Assembly: GCA_009840165.1 (NCBI GenBank)
Contig: VXOG01000108.1
Location: 1 to 63,361, forward strand
DNA length: 63,361 bases
Reading direction: 5' to 3'
Source: Chloroflexota bacterium
GTDB taxonomy: Bacteria > Chloroflexota > Dehalococcoidia > Lucifugimonadales > UBA3495
The position numbers and the translations under genes were made by a program. Shown in pieces: positions 15,726 through 25,033 of the stretch (its first letter is position 1; every line of letters begins with the position of its first letter). Below the pieces are notes generated by a model. It saw only the letters and a program-made list of their open reading frames with translations. It searched no databases and had not been told where the DNA came from.

Positions 15726-17105
15726 CTAAGCCGCTCCCAGATCCGAAGACACCTGGCCGATTACGGTGTCCATCGTGGACACGATATGCTCAATCTCGCC
15801 GGGCGTGACGCAGAGGGGAGGCATGATGTTCATGAGGTCGCCGCCGCGCAGGAACAGGCCGTTGTCGGCAAAGCCCTGGGTCAACCTGGGACCCAATCCG
15901 GCATCGGCCGGGAAGTGTTCCCTGGTCTCCCGATCCTGTACCAACTCCATCCCGCACATCAGGCCCAGGCCGCGCACGTTGCCGATAATGGAGTGCTTTG
16001 CCTTGAGCTCTTCGAGACCGTCCAGCAGGTATTTACCCATCCGGGCGGAATTCTCGACCATGCCTTCCCGTTCCATGATTTCCAGATTCTTCAGCGAGGC
16101 CGCCGCTGCCACCGGATGGCCGCCGAAGGTGATGACGTGCCGGAAGGCCGCTCTGGGGCTGCCCACGAAAGCGTCGGCGATGGGCTTGCGGAGGATGGTT
16201 CCGCCCATGGGGATGTAGCCGCTGGTGATGCCCTTGGCCACAGTCATCATGTCCGGCGTAATGTCCCAGTGGTTGCACCCGAACCACTTACCGGTGCGAC
16301 CAAAGCCGGTGATCACCTCGTCGGCGATCAGCAGGCAGCCGTACTTGTCGCAGACTTCCCGGAGCAGGGGCCAGTAGTTGTCAGGCGGCACCACCGCTCC
16401 CATGGGGCTGGAGATTGGCTCGGCGATAACCGCCGCGACGGTGTCCGGGCCCTGGAACTGGATGATGCTCTCGATGGCGTCCACACACCGTTGACCGCAT
16501 TCTTCCGGCGACTGGCTGTTGAACTCGCAGCGGTAGAAGTTGGGCTGCGGAGCGTGGAACGTATTGGGCATCAGTGGTTCGTAGTCTTCCCTGGGGTAAA
16601 GATAGTTGCCTCCCAGGGCCATTGCGCCCATGGTGGCGCCGTGGTACGAGTCGCGGCGGCTGATGAACTTGGTGCGATTAGGTTCCCCAATGCGCTTGAA
16701 GTAGGCGCGGGACAGTTTCAACGCCGTTTCCACAGACTCGGAGCCGCCGCTGGTGAAGAAAGAGCGGGAAAGGTCGCCGGGCATCATGGAGGCGATTTTA
16801 TCCGACAGCATGACCGTGGGTTCGGTGGTGGTGCCCAGGGGCATGTAGGTGATCTTGAGCATCTGCTCGTAGGCTGCGTCGGCGATTTCCTTCTGGCCAT
16901 AGCCGACGTTCTTCAGCCAGAGGCCTGACATGGCGTCGATGTAGGTATTGCCCAGCGCGTCAGTGACCTGGCAACCCTTGCCTTCCACGAAAATCTGCGG
17001 CTCGCCCTTCTCGGCCATGTCGCTGGGTTCCCGCAGGTACACCCAGAGGTTTTCCAAGGCGGTTCTTTGCAGTTCGTTGACCGCAGTTTCAGTATGGGTT
17101 GCCAT
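15726..17105 (-). CDS. class III pyridoxal-phosphate aminotransferase
   Basis: A 459-residue omega-type aminotransferase. The SGGSESVE phosphate-binding segment is at about 119-126, Asp262 contacts the PLP ring nitrogen (LIADEVITGFGRTG), and Lys291 forms the Schiff base (TVAKGITSGYIPMGG). The sequence resembles beta-alanine/omega-amino acid:pyruvate transaminases. The start MATHTE is preceded by GGAGG at seven bases; an upstream in-frame ATG has no such site. No biosynthetic operon partner is adjacent, so the amine donor is not defined by context. Confidence 0.9.
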   Translation of the reverse strand: MATHTETAVNELQRTALENLWVYLREPSDMAEKGEPQIFVEGKGCQVTDALGNTYIDAMSGLWLKNVGYGQKEIADAAYEQMLKITYMPLGTTTEPTVMLSDKIASMMPGDLSRSFFTSGGSESVETALKLSRAYFKRIGEPNRTKFISRRDSYHGATMGAMALGGNYLYPREDYEPLMPNTFHAPQPNFYRCEFNSQSPEECGQRCVDAIESIIQFQGPDTVAAVIAEPISSPMGAVVPPDNYWPLLREVCDKYGCLLIADEVITGFGRTGKWFGCNHWDITPDMMTVAKGITSGYIPMGGTILRKPIADAFVGSPRAAFRHVITFGGHPVAAAASLKNLEIMEREGMVENSARMGKYLLDGLEELKAKHSIIGNVRGLGLMCGMELVQDRETREHFPADAGLGPRLTQGFADNGLFLRGGDLMNIMPPLCVTPGEIEHIVSTMDTVIGQVSSDLGAA

Positions 17106-17205
17106 GATTTCCTCCGTATGCCGTTCCAAGTTCAACATGGGAATGTTGGTTGGCGCTCCAGTTTAACACATCAACGCCGACGACGAGGTAGCGTTCCGCT
17201 TCAGG

Positions 17206-17668
17206 CCAGGGCAATCGCGTCTTATCCGAGGAGGACTTTGAGTAGGTAGTCCTCATCCCAACCGGCGTTGAGTCCTTTGCCTTGGATACCTGCTTTCAGC
17301 GTTCGCTCGTTTTTCAACCGGTTGTGTCCGATCTGACGCAGGGTGTTGATGTTCTGTGGCCCGTGGTCCTTGCGCACTCGGCGCTGGTCTTCCTGGAAGG
17401 TCTCGCCAGGGTCCAGTGCAACGAGTTTTCGATGCTCCAGTGGCTTCTGATGGCGGCCAGGAGTTGTTCCGCTGACCCGGCCAGAATGTCCACCAGTTTG
17501 TGATGTCGGGTGCGTGTTACTCGGGGATCGTCCAACTCAGCGAAATGATCCAGAATGGTTGCCTTGGGTGGTTGTGCCATACCCCACCCCACTACCGCCA
17601 CGACCTTCAATGGATCATCCGACATTAGCACATTTCTAAAAATCTCAATTAAGACGCGATTGCCCTGG
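17206..17668. mobile_element. internally deleted ISAs1-family insertion sequence
   Basis: Perfect 18-base terminal inverted repeats CCAGGGCAATCGCGTCTT (17206-17223) and AAGACGCGATTGCCCTGG (17651-17668) bound a 463-base element. Full ISAs1-type elements are about 1.2-1.4 kb, so about two thirds of the interior is gone. I see no convincing target duplication. The first 13 bases of the termini match those of the MITE at 40273. Confidence 0.85.
17222..17580 (-). pseudogene. ISAs1-family transposase remnant
   Basis: The N-terminal piece reads ILDHFAELDDPRVTRTRHHK, the usual start of these DDE transposases. It jumps to the C-terminal SHWSIENSLHWTL segment. A frame change then leads to RVRKDHGPQNINTLRQ and a tail ending KVLLG at the stop inside the left repeat. 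The catalytic DDE core is deleted, so it cannot be active. Translation could start at MAQPPK or further upstream at MSDDPL. Confidence 0.85.
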
Positions 17669-17746
17669 GCAGCACCCCGTTCGGTTTGACAGTGCCGGCC
17701 TGACGGTCTAGCATCAAATCTCGCCGATAAGCCGGCGGGAGGCACC

Positions 17747-17986
17747 ATGACGCTGACCAAGGTAAAACTTGAACGATTCACCGCGTTTGAGGATTTGGCG
17801 GTGGAGTTTTCGACCGGCATCAACGCATTCATCGGCACCAACGGCACTGGTAAAACGCACCTGATGAAGGTTTGCTACGCGGCCTGCAATGCTTTTAGAG
17901 CGCACGACATCATTGGGAACGAATTGCTTAGAGCGTTTCTGCCATGGGGCCGGCAGTTAGGCCGACTGGTTAAACAACTGAGTTAA
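17747..17986 (+). pseudogene. truncated AAA/SMC-like ATPase (N-terminal fragment)
   Basis: A 79-residue open frame. KVKLERFTAFEDLAVEF and then GTNGTGKTH (Walker A, residues about 28-36) are the normal start of RecF/SMC-like AAA_15/AAA_21 ATPases of about 350-450 residues. The frame ends after FLPWGRQLGRLVKQ, where intact relatives continue. No Walker B or signature motif is present downstream. It lies just beyond the ISAs1 remnant and is probably the leftover of a defence or OLD-like ATPase gene. Confidence 0.7.
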
Positions 17987-18317
17987 TGCACAAGTATAGA
18001 GATTCTTTATTGTGCGAATGGGCATCGGGAAGGGCGGATAAACCGGTGGATTATTCTGTTCTGATCAGCCTGTCTCAACTGACGGATCCAGACCTGCTGG
18101 TCATCAGCAAAATGTTGCAACGCAATGTACCAACGCTCGGTCCGAACAGTCAGCCTTGGCCACGCCCCATTGTCAGAAATTGCGCGGTATTCAATATAGA
18201 TTCGTGGAACCGGACTTTCCCTGACTATCCGGTGCGTCGTCTGCCGTAGCGCGCATTGCCGCCGAACGCTTCCCGCGTTATTCTGACCGCATCTGAACAC
18301 CTCCAAGGAGAACCGTT
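17987..18317. other. no supported gene
   Basis: This 331-base stretch between the ATPase fragment and the flavin monooxygenase has an 87-codon open frame (17986-18249) overlapping the ATPase stop. It reads like protein (ends SWNRTFPDYPVRRLP) but I recognise no family, and it may be the tail of another broken gene. The last bases hold the AAGGAG ribosome-binding site of the next gene. Confidence 0.4.
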
Positions 18318-19412
18318 ATGCAATTCGGTCTGTTTATGATGCCGCTGCATCCGCCGCACCGTTCTTATGCCGACTCTTACGACCGCGACCTTGACCTGTT
18401 GCAGGCCGCTGACAAACTGGGGTTCCACGAGGCTTGGATTGGTGAGCACCTCACCGAGCGGTGGGAGAACGCGCCGTATCCCGACCTGATGATCGCCAAG
18501 GCGTCGGCGCTGACGGAGAACATCCGGCTGGCCACCGGCGTTACACTGTTGCCCATCCACAACCCCATCGAACTGGCGCACCGCATCGCCATGCTGGATC
18601 ACCTGACCCGAGGCCGGCTCTACTGGGGTATCGGGCATCGCGCCATACCCACCGACCTGCAACTGTTCGGCATGGACCCCGGCCAGGGTGACGACGTGCG
18701 CCGGCGTGCCGCCGAGGTGCTGGATGTGGTATTGAGCCTGTGGGCGTCGGAGGGCAAGTTCGAATATCACGGCGAGTTCTTTGACATCGAGGCGCCGGAA
18801 CTTGATCCGGTGCTGGAGCGCGGGCTGCACATGAAGCCGCTGCAACAGCCGCACCCGCCCATCGGGGTCGCTGCCACGTCCATCGGCAGCAGCAGCATTC
18901 GCGTGGCCGGACGCGAGGGGTACATTCCCATGAGCAGCAGCAACCTTGCGCCCAAGTACCTAGCCGAACACTGGACTACGGTGGAGGATGCGGCGGCTGA
19001 GGCCGGCCGGGAGGCCAAGCGCTCCGACTGGCGCATCGGCCGGGACGTGTTTGTTGCGGAGACCAGCGAGGAGGCGCGGGAGCGGGCCTACGCCGTGCTG
19101 GGCCGCAACTACCTGCAACACCAGCTGCCCAACCGCCTGGGATCGGGACTCATTCAGGCCACCAAGATCGACCCCAACATGAGCGACGACGATCTGACCG
19201 TTGACTACATGATGGACAACATCTGGATCGTGGGTGATCCGGACGAGGTAGCGGAGCGAATCCGGCAACTGTATGACGAGACGGGCGGTTTCGGGCACAT
19301 GCTGTGCATCACGCAGGACCCGGACGACCACCAGTGGGAGATGGACTGCCTGCGCCTGATCGCCGAGGAGGTGGCTCCGCGGGTGAGCGACTTGACGGGA
19401 GAACCTGCGTAG
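18318..19412 (+). CDS. LLM-class flavin-dependent monooxygenase
   Basis: A 364-residue luciferase-like TIM-barrel enzyme. MQFGLFMMP at the N-terminus, the LGFHEAWIGEHLTE strand-helix segment, IRLATGVTLLPIHNPIELAHRIAMLDHLTRGR and the PHPPIGVA turn are family hallmarks for F420- or FMNH2-dependent oxidoreductases. AAGGAGAACCGTT precedes the ATG closely. A second, diverged member is convergent at 19491. The substrates are unknown; such paralogue sets are typical of SAR202-like Chloroflexota. Confidence 0.92.
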   Translation: MQFGLFMMPLHPPHRSYADSYDRDLDLLQAADKLGFHEAWIGEHLTERWENAPYPDLMIAKASALTENIRLATGVTLLPIHNPIELAHRIAMLDHLTRGRLYWGIGHRAIPTDLQLFGMDPGQGDDVRRRAAEVLDVVLSLWASEGKFEYHGEFFDIEAPELDPVLERGLHMKPLQQPHPPIGVAATSIGSSSIRVAGREGYIPMSSSNLAPKYLAEHWTTVEDAAAEAGREAKRSDWRIGRDVFVAETSEEARERAYAVLGRNYLQHQLPNRLGSGLIQATKIDPNMSDDDLTVDYMMDNIWIVGDPDEVAERIRQLYDETGGFGHMLCITQDPDDHQWEMDCLRLIAEEVAPRVSDLTGEPA

Positions 19413-19440
19413 TCAACGGACGTTCAACGGCGAAGCAAAC

Positions 19441-19463
19441 GGGGCGGGTTTGAAACCCGCCCC
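19441..19463. repeat. palindromic repeat, family C (possible terminator)
   Basis: GGGGCGGGTT and AACCCGCCCC form a 10-bp perfect stem with a TGA loop, between two convergent monooxygenase genes. The same design (GTAGGGGC...GCCCCTAC with variable core) recurs at 35931, 46408, 56094, 57012 and 57396. Confidence 0.8.
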
Positions 19464-19490
19464 TACTTTGTGCGCGTGCGACTCGGCAGA

Positions 19491-20639
19491 TCACTTGAAC
19501 GCCGGGAAGACGTGCTTGCCGAACATTTCGATGGACTCCATGACCTTGTCGTGGGCGACGGTTTCGGTGGCCATGAGGAATTGGAGCTGGTCAACGCCGG
19601 TGGCCTCGTGGAGCTTGGCAGCCTTGATGCAGCTGTCTGGGTCGCCCGCCACGATGACGCCGCGGTCGGCCAGGGTGTCGGCGTCAAATTCCTCCCAGAT
19701 CTTCTGGGCCAGCGCGGTGCCGCCGGACAGGTCAACGGAGCCTTCCGCCTCCGGCGTTCCTTCGGCGGGAACGTCGATGTAGCGGGAGAAGTTCTGCTGT
19801 AGGTGCTCGGGGATGCCGCCCCACTGGTCCAGCAGGCGGGCGTAAACGTCCTTCTGGTCCTGGACGTAGGGACGGCCTGGTCCGAAGAAAGTCTTGAGCG
19901 AGTCGGTGCAGAGCTGGCGGGTGGCCGAGTTGTCAGGGCCGCAGAGTCCGAAGATTGAGCTGAGCCACTGGTTGTTGACGAACTGGCCGACGGGCTTCGC
20001 CTTCTTGATGTTCTCGCGGTAGGCGGCGATGTGGGGTTCCAGTACGGACGGCGCGCTGACGCCCAGGGCCATCACGCCGATGCCGCGCTCGGCGGCCAAC
20101 TCGTAGGTGGCAGGCTGCAACGCGGCGACCCAAATGGGCGGGTGCGGCTGCTGGTAGGGCTTGGGCAGCACCTGGCGCGGCGGCACGTTCCAGAACCTGC
20201 CCTCCCATTCGAAGTAATCGGACTTCCAGATTTCGGGAATCATCTTCAAAGATTCCTCCCACATCTCGCGGGTCTCGCGGGGGTCGATGCCCATGCCGGT
20301 CTGCTCGTAGGCGGCGCTGCGTCCGGTGCCCATATCGACGCGGCCGTTGGTGAGGTGGTCCACCATGGCGACGCGCTCGGCGACGCGCACCGGATGGTGG
20401 TAGGGCAGGATGATGACGCCGAAGCCCAGGCGGATGCGCTTGGTCAGCTTGCTCAGCGCGCCGAAAATGACCTCCGGGCAGGGAGACATGCTGAACGTGG
20501 TGAGGAAGTGGTGCTCCACGAACCAGACGTAATCGAAGCCCATTTCGTCGGCCAGGCAGACCTGCTCGATGGTTTCCTCGATGACGGCGTGGTCGTCCAG
20601 TTCGGGACGCTGCATTTCGTAGGCCAGGCCGAATTTCAT
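19491..20639 (-). CDS. LLM-class flavin-dependent monooxygenase
   Basis: A 382-residue luciferase-like enzyme. MKFGLAYEMQRP start, MGFDYVWFVEHHFL, IRLGFGVIILPYHHPVRVAERVAMVDHLTNGR and the PHPPIWVAAL segment are typical of the bacterial luciferase branch; the EHHF motif is close to that of LuxA-like proteins. The true start is the ATG with GGGAG ten bases upstream; the frame stays open beyond it only over the antisense of the YceI gene. It is convergent with the other monooxygenase and divergent from the YceI lipoprotein. Confidence 0.92.
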   Translation of the reverse strand: MKFGLAYEMQRPELDDHAVIEETIEQVCLADEMGFDYVWFVEHHFLTTFSMSPCPEVIFGALSKLTKRIRLGFGVIILPYHHPVRVAERVAMVDHLTNGRVDMGTGRSAAYEQTGMGIDPRETREMWEESLKMIPEIWKSDYFEWEGRFWNVPPRQVLPKPYQQPHPPIWVAALQPATYELAAERGIGVMALGVSAPSVLEPHIAAYRENIKKAKPVGQFVNNQWLSSIFGLCGPDNSATRQLCTDSLKTFFGPGRPYVQDQKDVYARLLDQWGGIPEHLQQNFSRYIDVPAEGTPEAEGSVDLSGGTALAQKIWEEFDADTLADRGVIVAGDPDSCIKAAKLHEATGVDQLQFLMATETVAHDKVMESIEMFGKHVFPAFK

Positions 20640-20751
20640 GATTCTCTGCTCCCTTTGCGATGGCTGATTGCGAGATTGTACTGCCGTGGGCAAACGGGGG
20701 CAATGATAGAATGAATCGCCCATATTGGTCGAACCCACCGGGAGATAACCC

Positions 20752-21594
20752 ATGATCTTGAATCGCAATTTTGTCATAGCCATCATAATCGCAGGTCTCA
20801 CCCTGGCGATGTTTGCGGCAGCCTGCGCCGGAGATTCCTCGGAAGGGCACGCTGATGAGACGGCGCGTATCGCCGAACCCGCTGTGGCGACCACAGCCCC
20901 GATTGCGGCGACGTCAGCGCCAACGGCTGCCGCCACCGTCGCGCCGATTCCGACCGAGGCGCCAACGCCGACGGAAGGGACGGTGGCAACGGCGGTTCCC
21001 ACGGAAGCCCCACCGGAACCGGCTACCCCTGAGGCTGCGCCGTCCGGCGGCGCGGCGGTGTTTACGCTAGGCGAAGGCACCATCGCGCGTTACAGGGTGG
21101 AAGAAGAGCTGGCCAACACCGGTTTCTTCGTGGCGGTGGGCGAAACCATGGAGGTGGCGGGCAGCATCGCGTTCGACGAGAGCGGCGCGGTGGTCGCGGA
21201 GGACAGTCGCATCGCGGTGCAAGCTGCCACGCTGCGGACGGACAGCGGACGGCGCGACGGGTACGTTCGCAACCGGACTCTGGAAACGGACACCTATCCC
21301 GAGGTGGTGTTTGTGCCAACGTCGATTGAGGGGTTGCCGGAGTCACTGGCTGACGCCAGCGGACATGTGCATGTTCACATCACCGGCGACCTGACGGTCA
21401 AAGATCAGACGCGCGAGGTAATTTGGGATGGCGAAATAGACTTCGCAGGGGACGGCACGGCGTCAGGCTCGGTCGTAGTGGAATTCACCTTTGACGACTT
21501 CGGAATGAACAAGCCCAGCGTCGCCATTGTCCTCAGCGTGGATGACACCATACGGCTGGAACTTGACTTCGTGGGTTCGATTACGCCACAGTAA
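20752..21594 (+). CDS. YceI-family lipoprotein
   Basis: A 280-residue protein. An N-terminal membrane segment (FVIAIIIAGLTLAMFAAAC) ends in a lipobox-like cysteine at 25. A Pro/Thr/Ala-rich linker (about 30-98) carries repeats such as PTEAPTPTEG. A YceI lipid-binding beta-barrel domain (about 105-280) follows, with RYRVEEELANTGFFVAVGET and ITGDLTVKDQTREV. YceI domains bind isoprenoid-like lipids; this one would be anchored on the outside of the cytoplasmic membrane. The 3' end overlaps the convergent M24 peptidase gene by 14 bases. Confidence 0.88.
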   Translation: MILNRNFVIAIIIAGLTLAMFAAACAGDSSEGHADETARIAEPAVATTAPIAATSAPTAAATVAPIPTEAPTPTEGTVATAVPTEAPPEPATPEAAPSGGAAVFTLGEGTIARYRVEEELANTGFFVAVGETMEVAGSIAFDESGAVVAEDSRIAVQAATLRTDSGRRDGYVRNRTLETDTYPEVVFVPTSIEGLPESLADASGHVHVHITGDLTVKDQTREVIWDGEIDFAGDGTASGSVVVEFTFDDFGMNKPSVAIVLSVDDTIRLELDFVGSITPQ

Positions 21595-22759
21595 TCAGAA
21601 CTATATCGCGTTGCACGGGGGATGAGGCGTAGGGGCCGTCCTCGCTCATGTAGGCGTCGATTTCGGAGCGAACGCCGAACTCGGGCAGATAGATGCCCGG
21701 CTCGATGGAGAAGCCCACGCCGGGGATGATGCGCCGGGTGTCGTGGGTCTCGAAATTGTCGAGATTGACGCCCTCGCCGTGGACGGTGTGGTAGATGCTG
21801 TGGCCCAAGCGATGAGTGAAGTATTCCCCGTAACCGCGATCGGTGATGTAACGGCGGGCAACGTCGTCGGCCTGCCAGCCCTGGATCGGGTCGCCGGCGG
21901 CGTGGGCATCTTTCAGGAAGTTAAGAGCAGCGTCGCGGGCGCCGAGCACGATGTCGAAAATTTTCCGGTTCCGTTCCGGAGGATTGTCACCCACGTAGGC
22001 GGTCCAGGTGATGTCGGCGTACACGCTGCCCGGGGTGTCCTCCCGCGCCCAGAGGTCGATGAGTACCCAGTCGCCGGGGACAATGACGCTGCTGCCCTCG
22101 GCGGCGGGTTCGTAGTGAGGATCGGAGCAGTGGGCGTTGGTGGACACTATGGGGCCGTCGGCAGTGGTCAGGCCCTCTTCGCCGAACCGCCGGCGGATGA
22201 ACTCGGCGATTTCAAACTCCGTGACACCGTCGGCAAGGCGTTGACCGATGCGCGCGAAGGCCTCGTTGACGATACGCCCAAGTTTGTCGGCGGCGCGCTG
22301 GTGGCCGGCCAATTGCTCCGGCGACCAGCGCTGTGTGGCATATTGCATCAGGTACGCCGAGGAAACCACGTCCGGGCCCATACTCCGAACCAGTTCCACC
22401 GTGCCGGCATCGACGCGGGAGACGCGGGGCAGGCCGTTGCGGGGTGAGTATTCCATGGCCACGCTGGCGGCTCCGGCCAATGTATCCCGCAGCGCAGATT
22501 CGAGGGTGACGCGGCTGCTGTACACGACGGAGTCCACCCCGGTGTCGGCAAACTTTCCGGCGTCCACATGGTGGGTCAACAAGGTGGGCGAACCGGATGC
22601 GGGCACGTAGAGGAAAACGGGCCGGGTCACATGGCCGGAGGCGGGCGCGACCTGGGCTAGAACGGGGTTACACCCGAGGTAGTCGTAGATAAGCCAACCG
22701 GGTACATTTTCACGGGCAAGGTATTCCTGGGCGTCGTGAATCATCTGCGCGTTGGCCAT
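21581..22759 (-). CDS. M24-family Xaa-Pro peptidase
   Basis: A 392-residue creatinase/prolidase-type metallopeptidase. An N-terminal creatinase-like domain (about 1-145) precedes the pita-bread catalytic domain. Its five metal ligands are all present: Asp235, Asp249, His320, Glu353 and Glu366 (in LIDLWA, ADITW, RLGHSI, SIEPGIY, RSEIDAY). It would cleave Xaa-Pro dipeptides or a related C-N bond. It is the last gene of an operon with the SDR and CoA transferase upstream, 32 bases after the SDR. AAGGAGG lies well placed before the ATG. Confidence 0.92.
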   Translation of the reverse strand: MANAQMIHDAQEYLARENVPGWLIYDYLGCNPVLAQVAPASGHVTRPVFLYVPASGSPTLLTHHVDAGKFADTGVDSVVYSSRVTLESALRDTLAGAASVAMEYSPRNGLPRVSRVDAGTVELVRSMGPDVVSSAYLMQYATQRWSPEQLAGHQRAADKLGRIVNEAFARIGQRLADGVTEFEIAEFIRRRFGEEGLTTADGPIVSTNAHCSDPHYEPAAEGSSVIVPGDWVLIDLWAREDTPGSVYADITWTAYVGDNPPERNRKIFDIVLGARDAALNFLKDAHAAGDPIQGWQADDVARRYITDRGYGEYFTHRLGHSIYHTVHGEGVNLDNFETHDTRRIIPGVGFSIEPGIYLPEFGVRSEIDAYMSEDGPYASSPVQRDIVLITVA

Positions 22760-22791
22760 GGGGTTCCTCCTTGCCGCGTTGCCGAAGGGGA

Positions 22792-23616
22792 TCAGGCGTA
22801 GTATTGCCGATGTCGGCCGCCGTCGAGGATGATGTTGGCGCCAGTCAAGTAGGATGCCTTGGCCGAGGCCACCATGGCTACCAGGTCACCAATCTCGTGG
22901 GGCTTCGCCATCCGGTGCATCGGGGTATCTTCCTCAAGCTTTTTCCGGTGCGTTCCGTCTTCCTCAGGGCCTGCGACAGATGAATTATCATTGGAGTTGG
23001 CGTCCACGTCATGGCTGCCGCTTCCAGGTTCGTCGGACTCCACGCCAAAATAGATGATGTTGTTAATGGTTATGTTTCTGGACGCGAGCTCCAATGCCAG
23101 GCCCTTGAAGTAGGCCAGCAGCGGCGCCAGGCTCAACGATGACAGGGTGCCGCCCGAGGACACTTCGATAGCGGAGTAGGGGATCAGGTTGATGATGCGG
23201 CCCATTCCCAGGCGCTTCATGTGAGGCACCACTTCACGGGTCAGCTGCACGGCGGAGAAGAAGTTGCGGGCGAGGGCCGGCTCGATGTTTTCCTCTTCGA
23301 GATCTACGGCCGAGGCCGGGTCCACCTCCTGAACCGTGTTGACGAGTACGCCGATGTCATTCTGGCGATGCAGGGTCTCGCGCACCAGCCGGTGAATGTC
23401 CCGCGTCCGGTTGAGGTCGGCGATGACGGCGCGGAAACGTTCCTGGGAGATGTTCGACCGCGCCAGCTCGATTTCGACGTGGCGCATGTGATAGCTATCG
23501 GGCGCGGTCAGCGAAAGGATAGCGCCCTCATTGGCCAGGGACGCCGCGGCTGCCGTAGCAATTCCGAGGTGGGAGTCCACCACCAGGGCGACGGTGTCCT
23601 GCAAACCCAGATCCAT
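22792..23616 (-). CDS. degenerate SDR-family protein
   Basis: A 274-residue Rossmann-fold SDR recognised by its overall layout (VALVVDSHLGIATAAAASLANEGA; C-terminal YLTGANIILDGGR). The glycine motif TGxxxGxG is changed to VVDSHLGIA, the NNAG motif to VNTVQE, and the Tyr-x3-Lys pair is missing where LAPLLAYFKG stands. A 30-residue Asp/Asn/Ser-rich insertion precedes the C-terminal helix. It may no longer be a dehydrogenase. It sits between the CoA transferase and the M24 peptidase in one operon, 34 bases after the former. Confidence 0.8.
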   Translation of the reverse strand: MDLGLQDTVALVVDSHLGIATAAAASLANEGAILSLTAPDSYHMRHVEIELARSNISQERFRAVIADLNRTRDIHRLVRETLHRQNDIGVLVNTVQEVDPASAVDLEEENIEPALARNFFSAVQLTREVVPHMKRLGMGRIINLIPYSAIEVSSGGTLSSLSLAPLLAYFKGLALELASRNITINNIIYFGVESDEPGSGSHDVDANSNDNSSVAGPEEDGTHRKKLEEDTPMHRMAKPHEIGDLVAMVASAKASYLTGANIILDGGRHRQYYA

Positions 23617-23650
23617 GATTATCCTCCCTCCCTAAACACAGCGGACGCCG

Positions 23651-24844
23651 TCAGATGACGCCGGAGGCGGCCATTTGCTCCACATCCGCGTCCGAATAAC
23701 CCAGCCCGGTAAGGATTTGATGGTTGTGTTCGCCGAGGAGCGGCGGGGGTTGGTCCAGGCCGCCGGGGGTGTCGGAGAATTTGATGGGCAGGCCGGTTTG
23801 TTTGATGCTCCCAAGCGTGGGGTGTGGCATTTCCAGCAGCATTTCCCGGTGCAGCACCTGCTCGTCGTTGAAAACGTCGGCAAGGTCGTTGATGGGGCCG
23901 GCGGGCACGCTCACGGCCTGGAGGTCCGCCACCCAGTCGTCCGCGTCTTTCTGCAAGAAGTATTCCTGCAGCAGCGGCACCAGCCTGGAACGATTGTTGA
24001 CCCGGACGCCGTTGCTGGCGTAGTCGGGATCCTCGTGAAGGTCCATGCGGTTGATGCCCTCGCAGAAGCGATCCCAAAGGCGGTCGGAGCCGACGGCCAC
24101 GTTGAAATACTTGCCGTCCTTGCCCATGAAAGCCTGGTAGGGAACCAGTGTGGGGTGGGCCGCGCCCAGCCGCTTGGGGGCTTCGCCGGTGGCGAAGTAG
24201 TAGCCGGCCTGATAGGTCATCCACGCCACCTGGGCGTCCAGCATGGAGAGGTCGATGTACTGGCCTTGCCCGTTGCCGGCGGTATTGCGGTGGTGCAGGG
24301 CAGCCATGACGGCGAAGGCGGCCCACATGCCGGCGCCGATGTCGGAGACGGCGATGCCGACCTTCTGCGGGTCGCCGCCCAGGTCGCCGGTGATGCTCAT
24401 CAGACCGCTGATACCCTGCATGATCTGGTCGTAGGCGGGGCGGTTGCGATAGGGCCCCGTGGCCCCAAAGCCGGAGATGGAACAGTAGATGATGGCCGGG
24501 TTGACCTTTTTCACGTCCTCGTAGGCCAGGTTGAAGTTGGGCATCACGTCGGGGGTGAAGTTCTCAACGATGATGTCGGCGTCGGCAGCCAGTTGCAGAA
24601 AGACCTGCTGCGCTTTTTCGTCGCGCAGGTTGAGGGTCAGGCTACGCTTGTTGCGGTTGACGTTCAGGAAATACGCGGACTCTTCCCCGATGAAGGGCGG
24701 CCCCCACTTGCGGGTGTCGTCTCCAACCCCGGGGCGCTCGATTTTGATGACATCGGCGCCGTAGTCACCCAGCATGAGGGCGCAGAAGGGACCCGCCAGG
24801 GCGCGGGTCAAGTCGAGCACTTTGATGCCTTCCAGTGGTTTCAT
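23651..24844 (-). CDS. CaiB/BaiF family CoA transferase
   Basis: A 397-residue class III CoA transferase of normal length. The N-terminal KVLDLTRALAGPFCALMLGDYGADVIKIE, the NRNKRSLTL motif, and Asp203 (DLSMLDAQ), equivalent to the acyl-accepting aspartate, are all present. GGAGGTGAT lies nine bases before the ATG, close to a perfect ribosome-binding site. It is the first gene of a three-gene operon with the SDR-like protein and M24 peptidase. The acid substrate is unknown; formyl-CoA:oxalate and carnitine CoA transferases are relatives. Confidence 0.93.
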   Translation of the reverse strand: MKPLEGIKVLDLTRALAGPFCALMLGDYGADVIKIERPGVGDDTRKWGPPFIGEESAYFLNVNRNKRSLTLNLRDEKAQQVFLQLAADADIIVENFTPDVMPNFNLAYEDVKKVNPAIIYCSISGFGATGPYRNRPAYDQIMQGISGLMSITGDLGGDPQKVGIAVSDIGAGMWAAFAVMAALHHRNTAGNGQGQYIDLSMLDAQVAWMTYQAGYYFATGEAPKRLGAAHPTLVPYQAFMGKDGKYFNVAVGSDRLWDRFCEGINRMDLHEDPDYASNGVRVNNRSRLVPLLQEYFLQKDADDWVADLQAVSVPAGPINDLADVFNDEQVLHREMLLEMPHPTLGSIKQTGLPIKFSDTPGGLDQPPPLLGEHNHQILTGLGYSDADVEQMAASGVI

Positions 24845-25033
24845 ATCGCAGTATCACCTCCGGCGATAGGGACGCGCGGGCCGGCCGCGCAGAGCGGCGA
24901 TATTATAGCGCAAGTTTACGTAATCCCACACGCAAATTACAGGTTACTGTGATGGTGGGCTGTTTGCGGCGGTTCCTTCACGATAGCGGATGATAAGATA
25001 GAACGTCAGAAAGAAACGACGGACGAATGCGAA

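Noticed and set aside
24873-24930. GC-rich palindrome upstream of the CoA transferase as a terminator
   Set aside because: Lacks a T run and sits between divergent genes, so a terminator role is unlikely.
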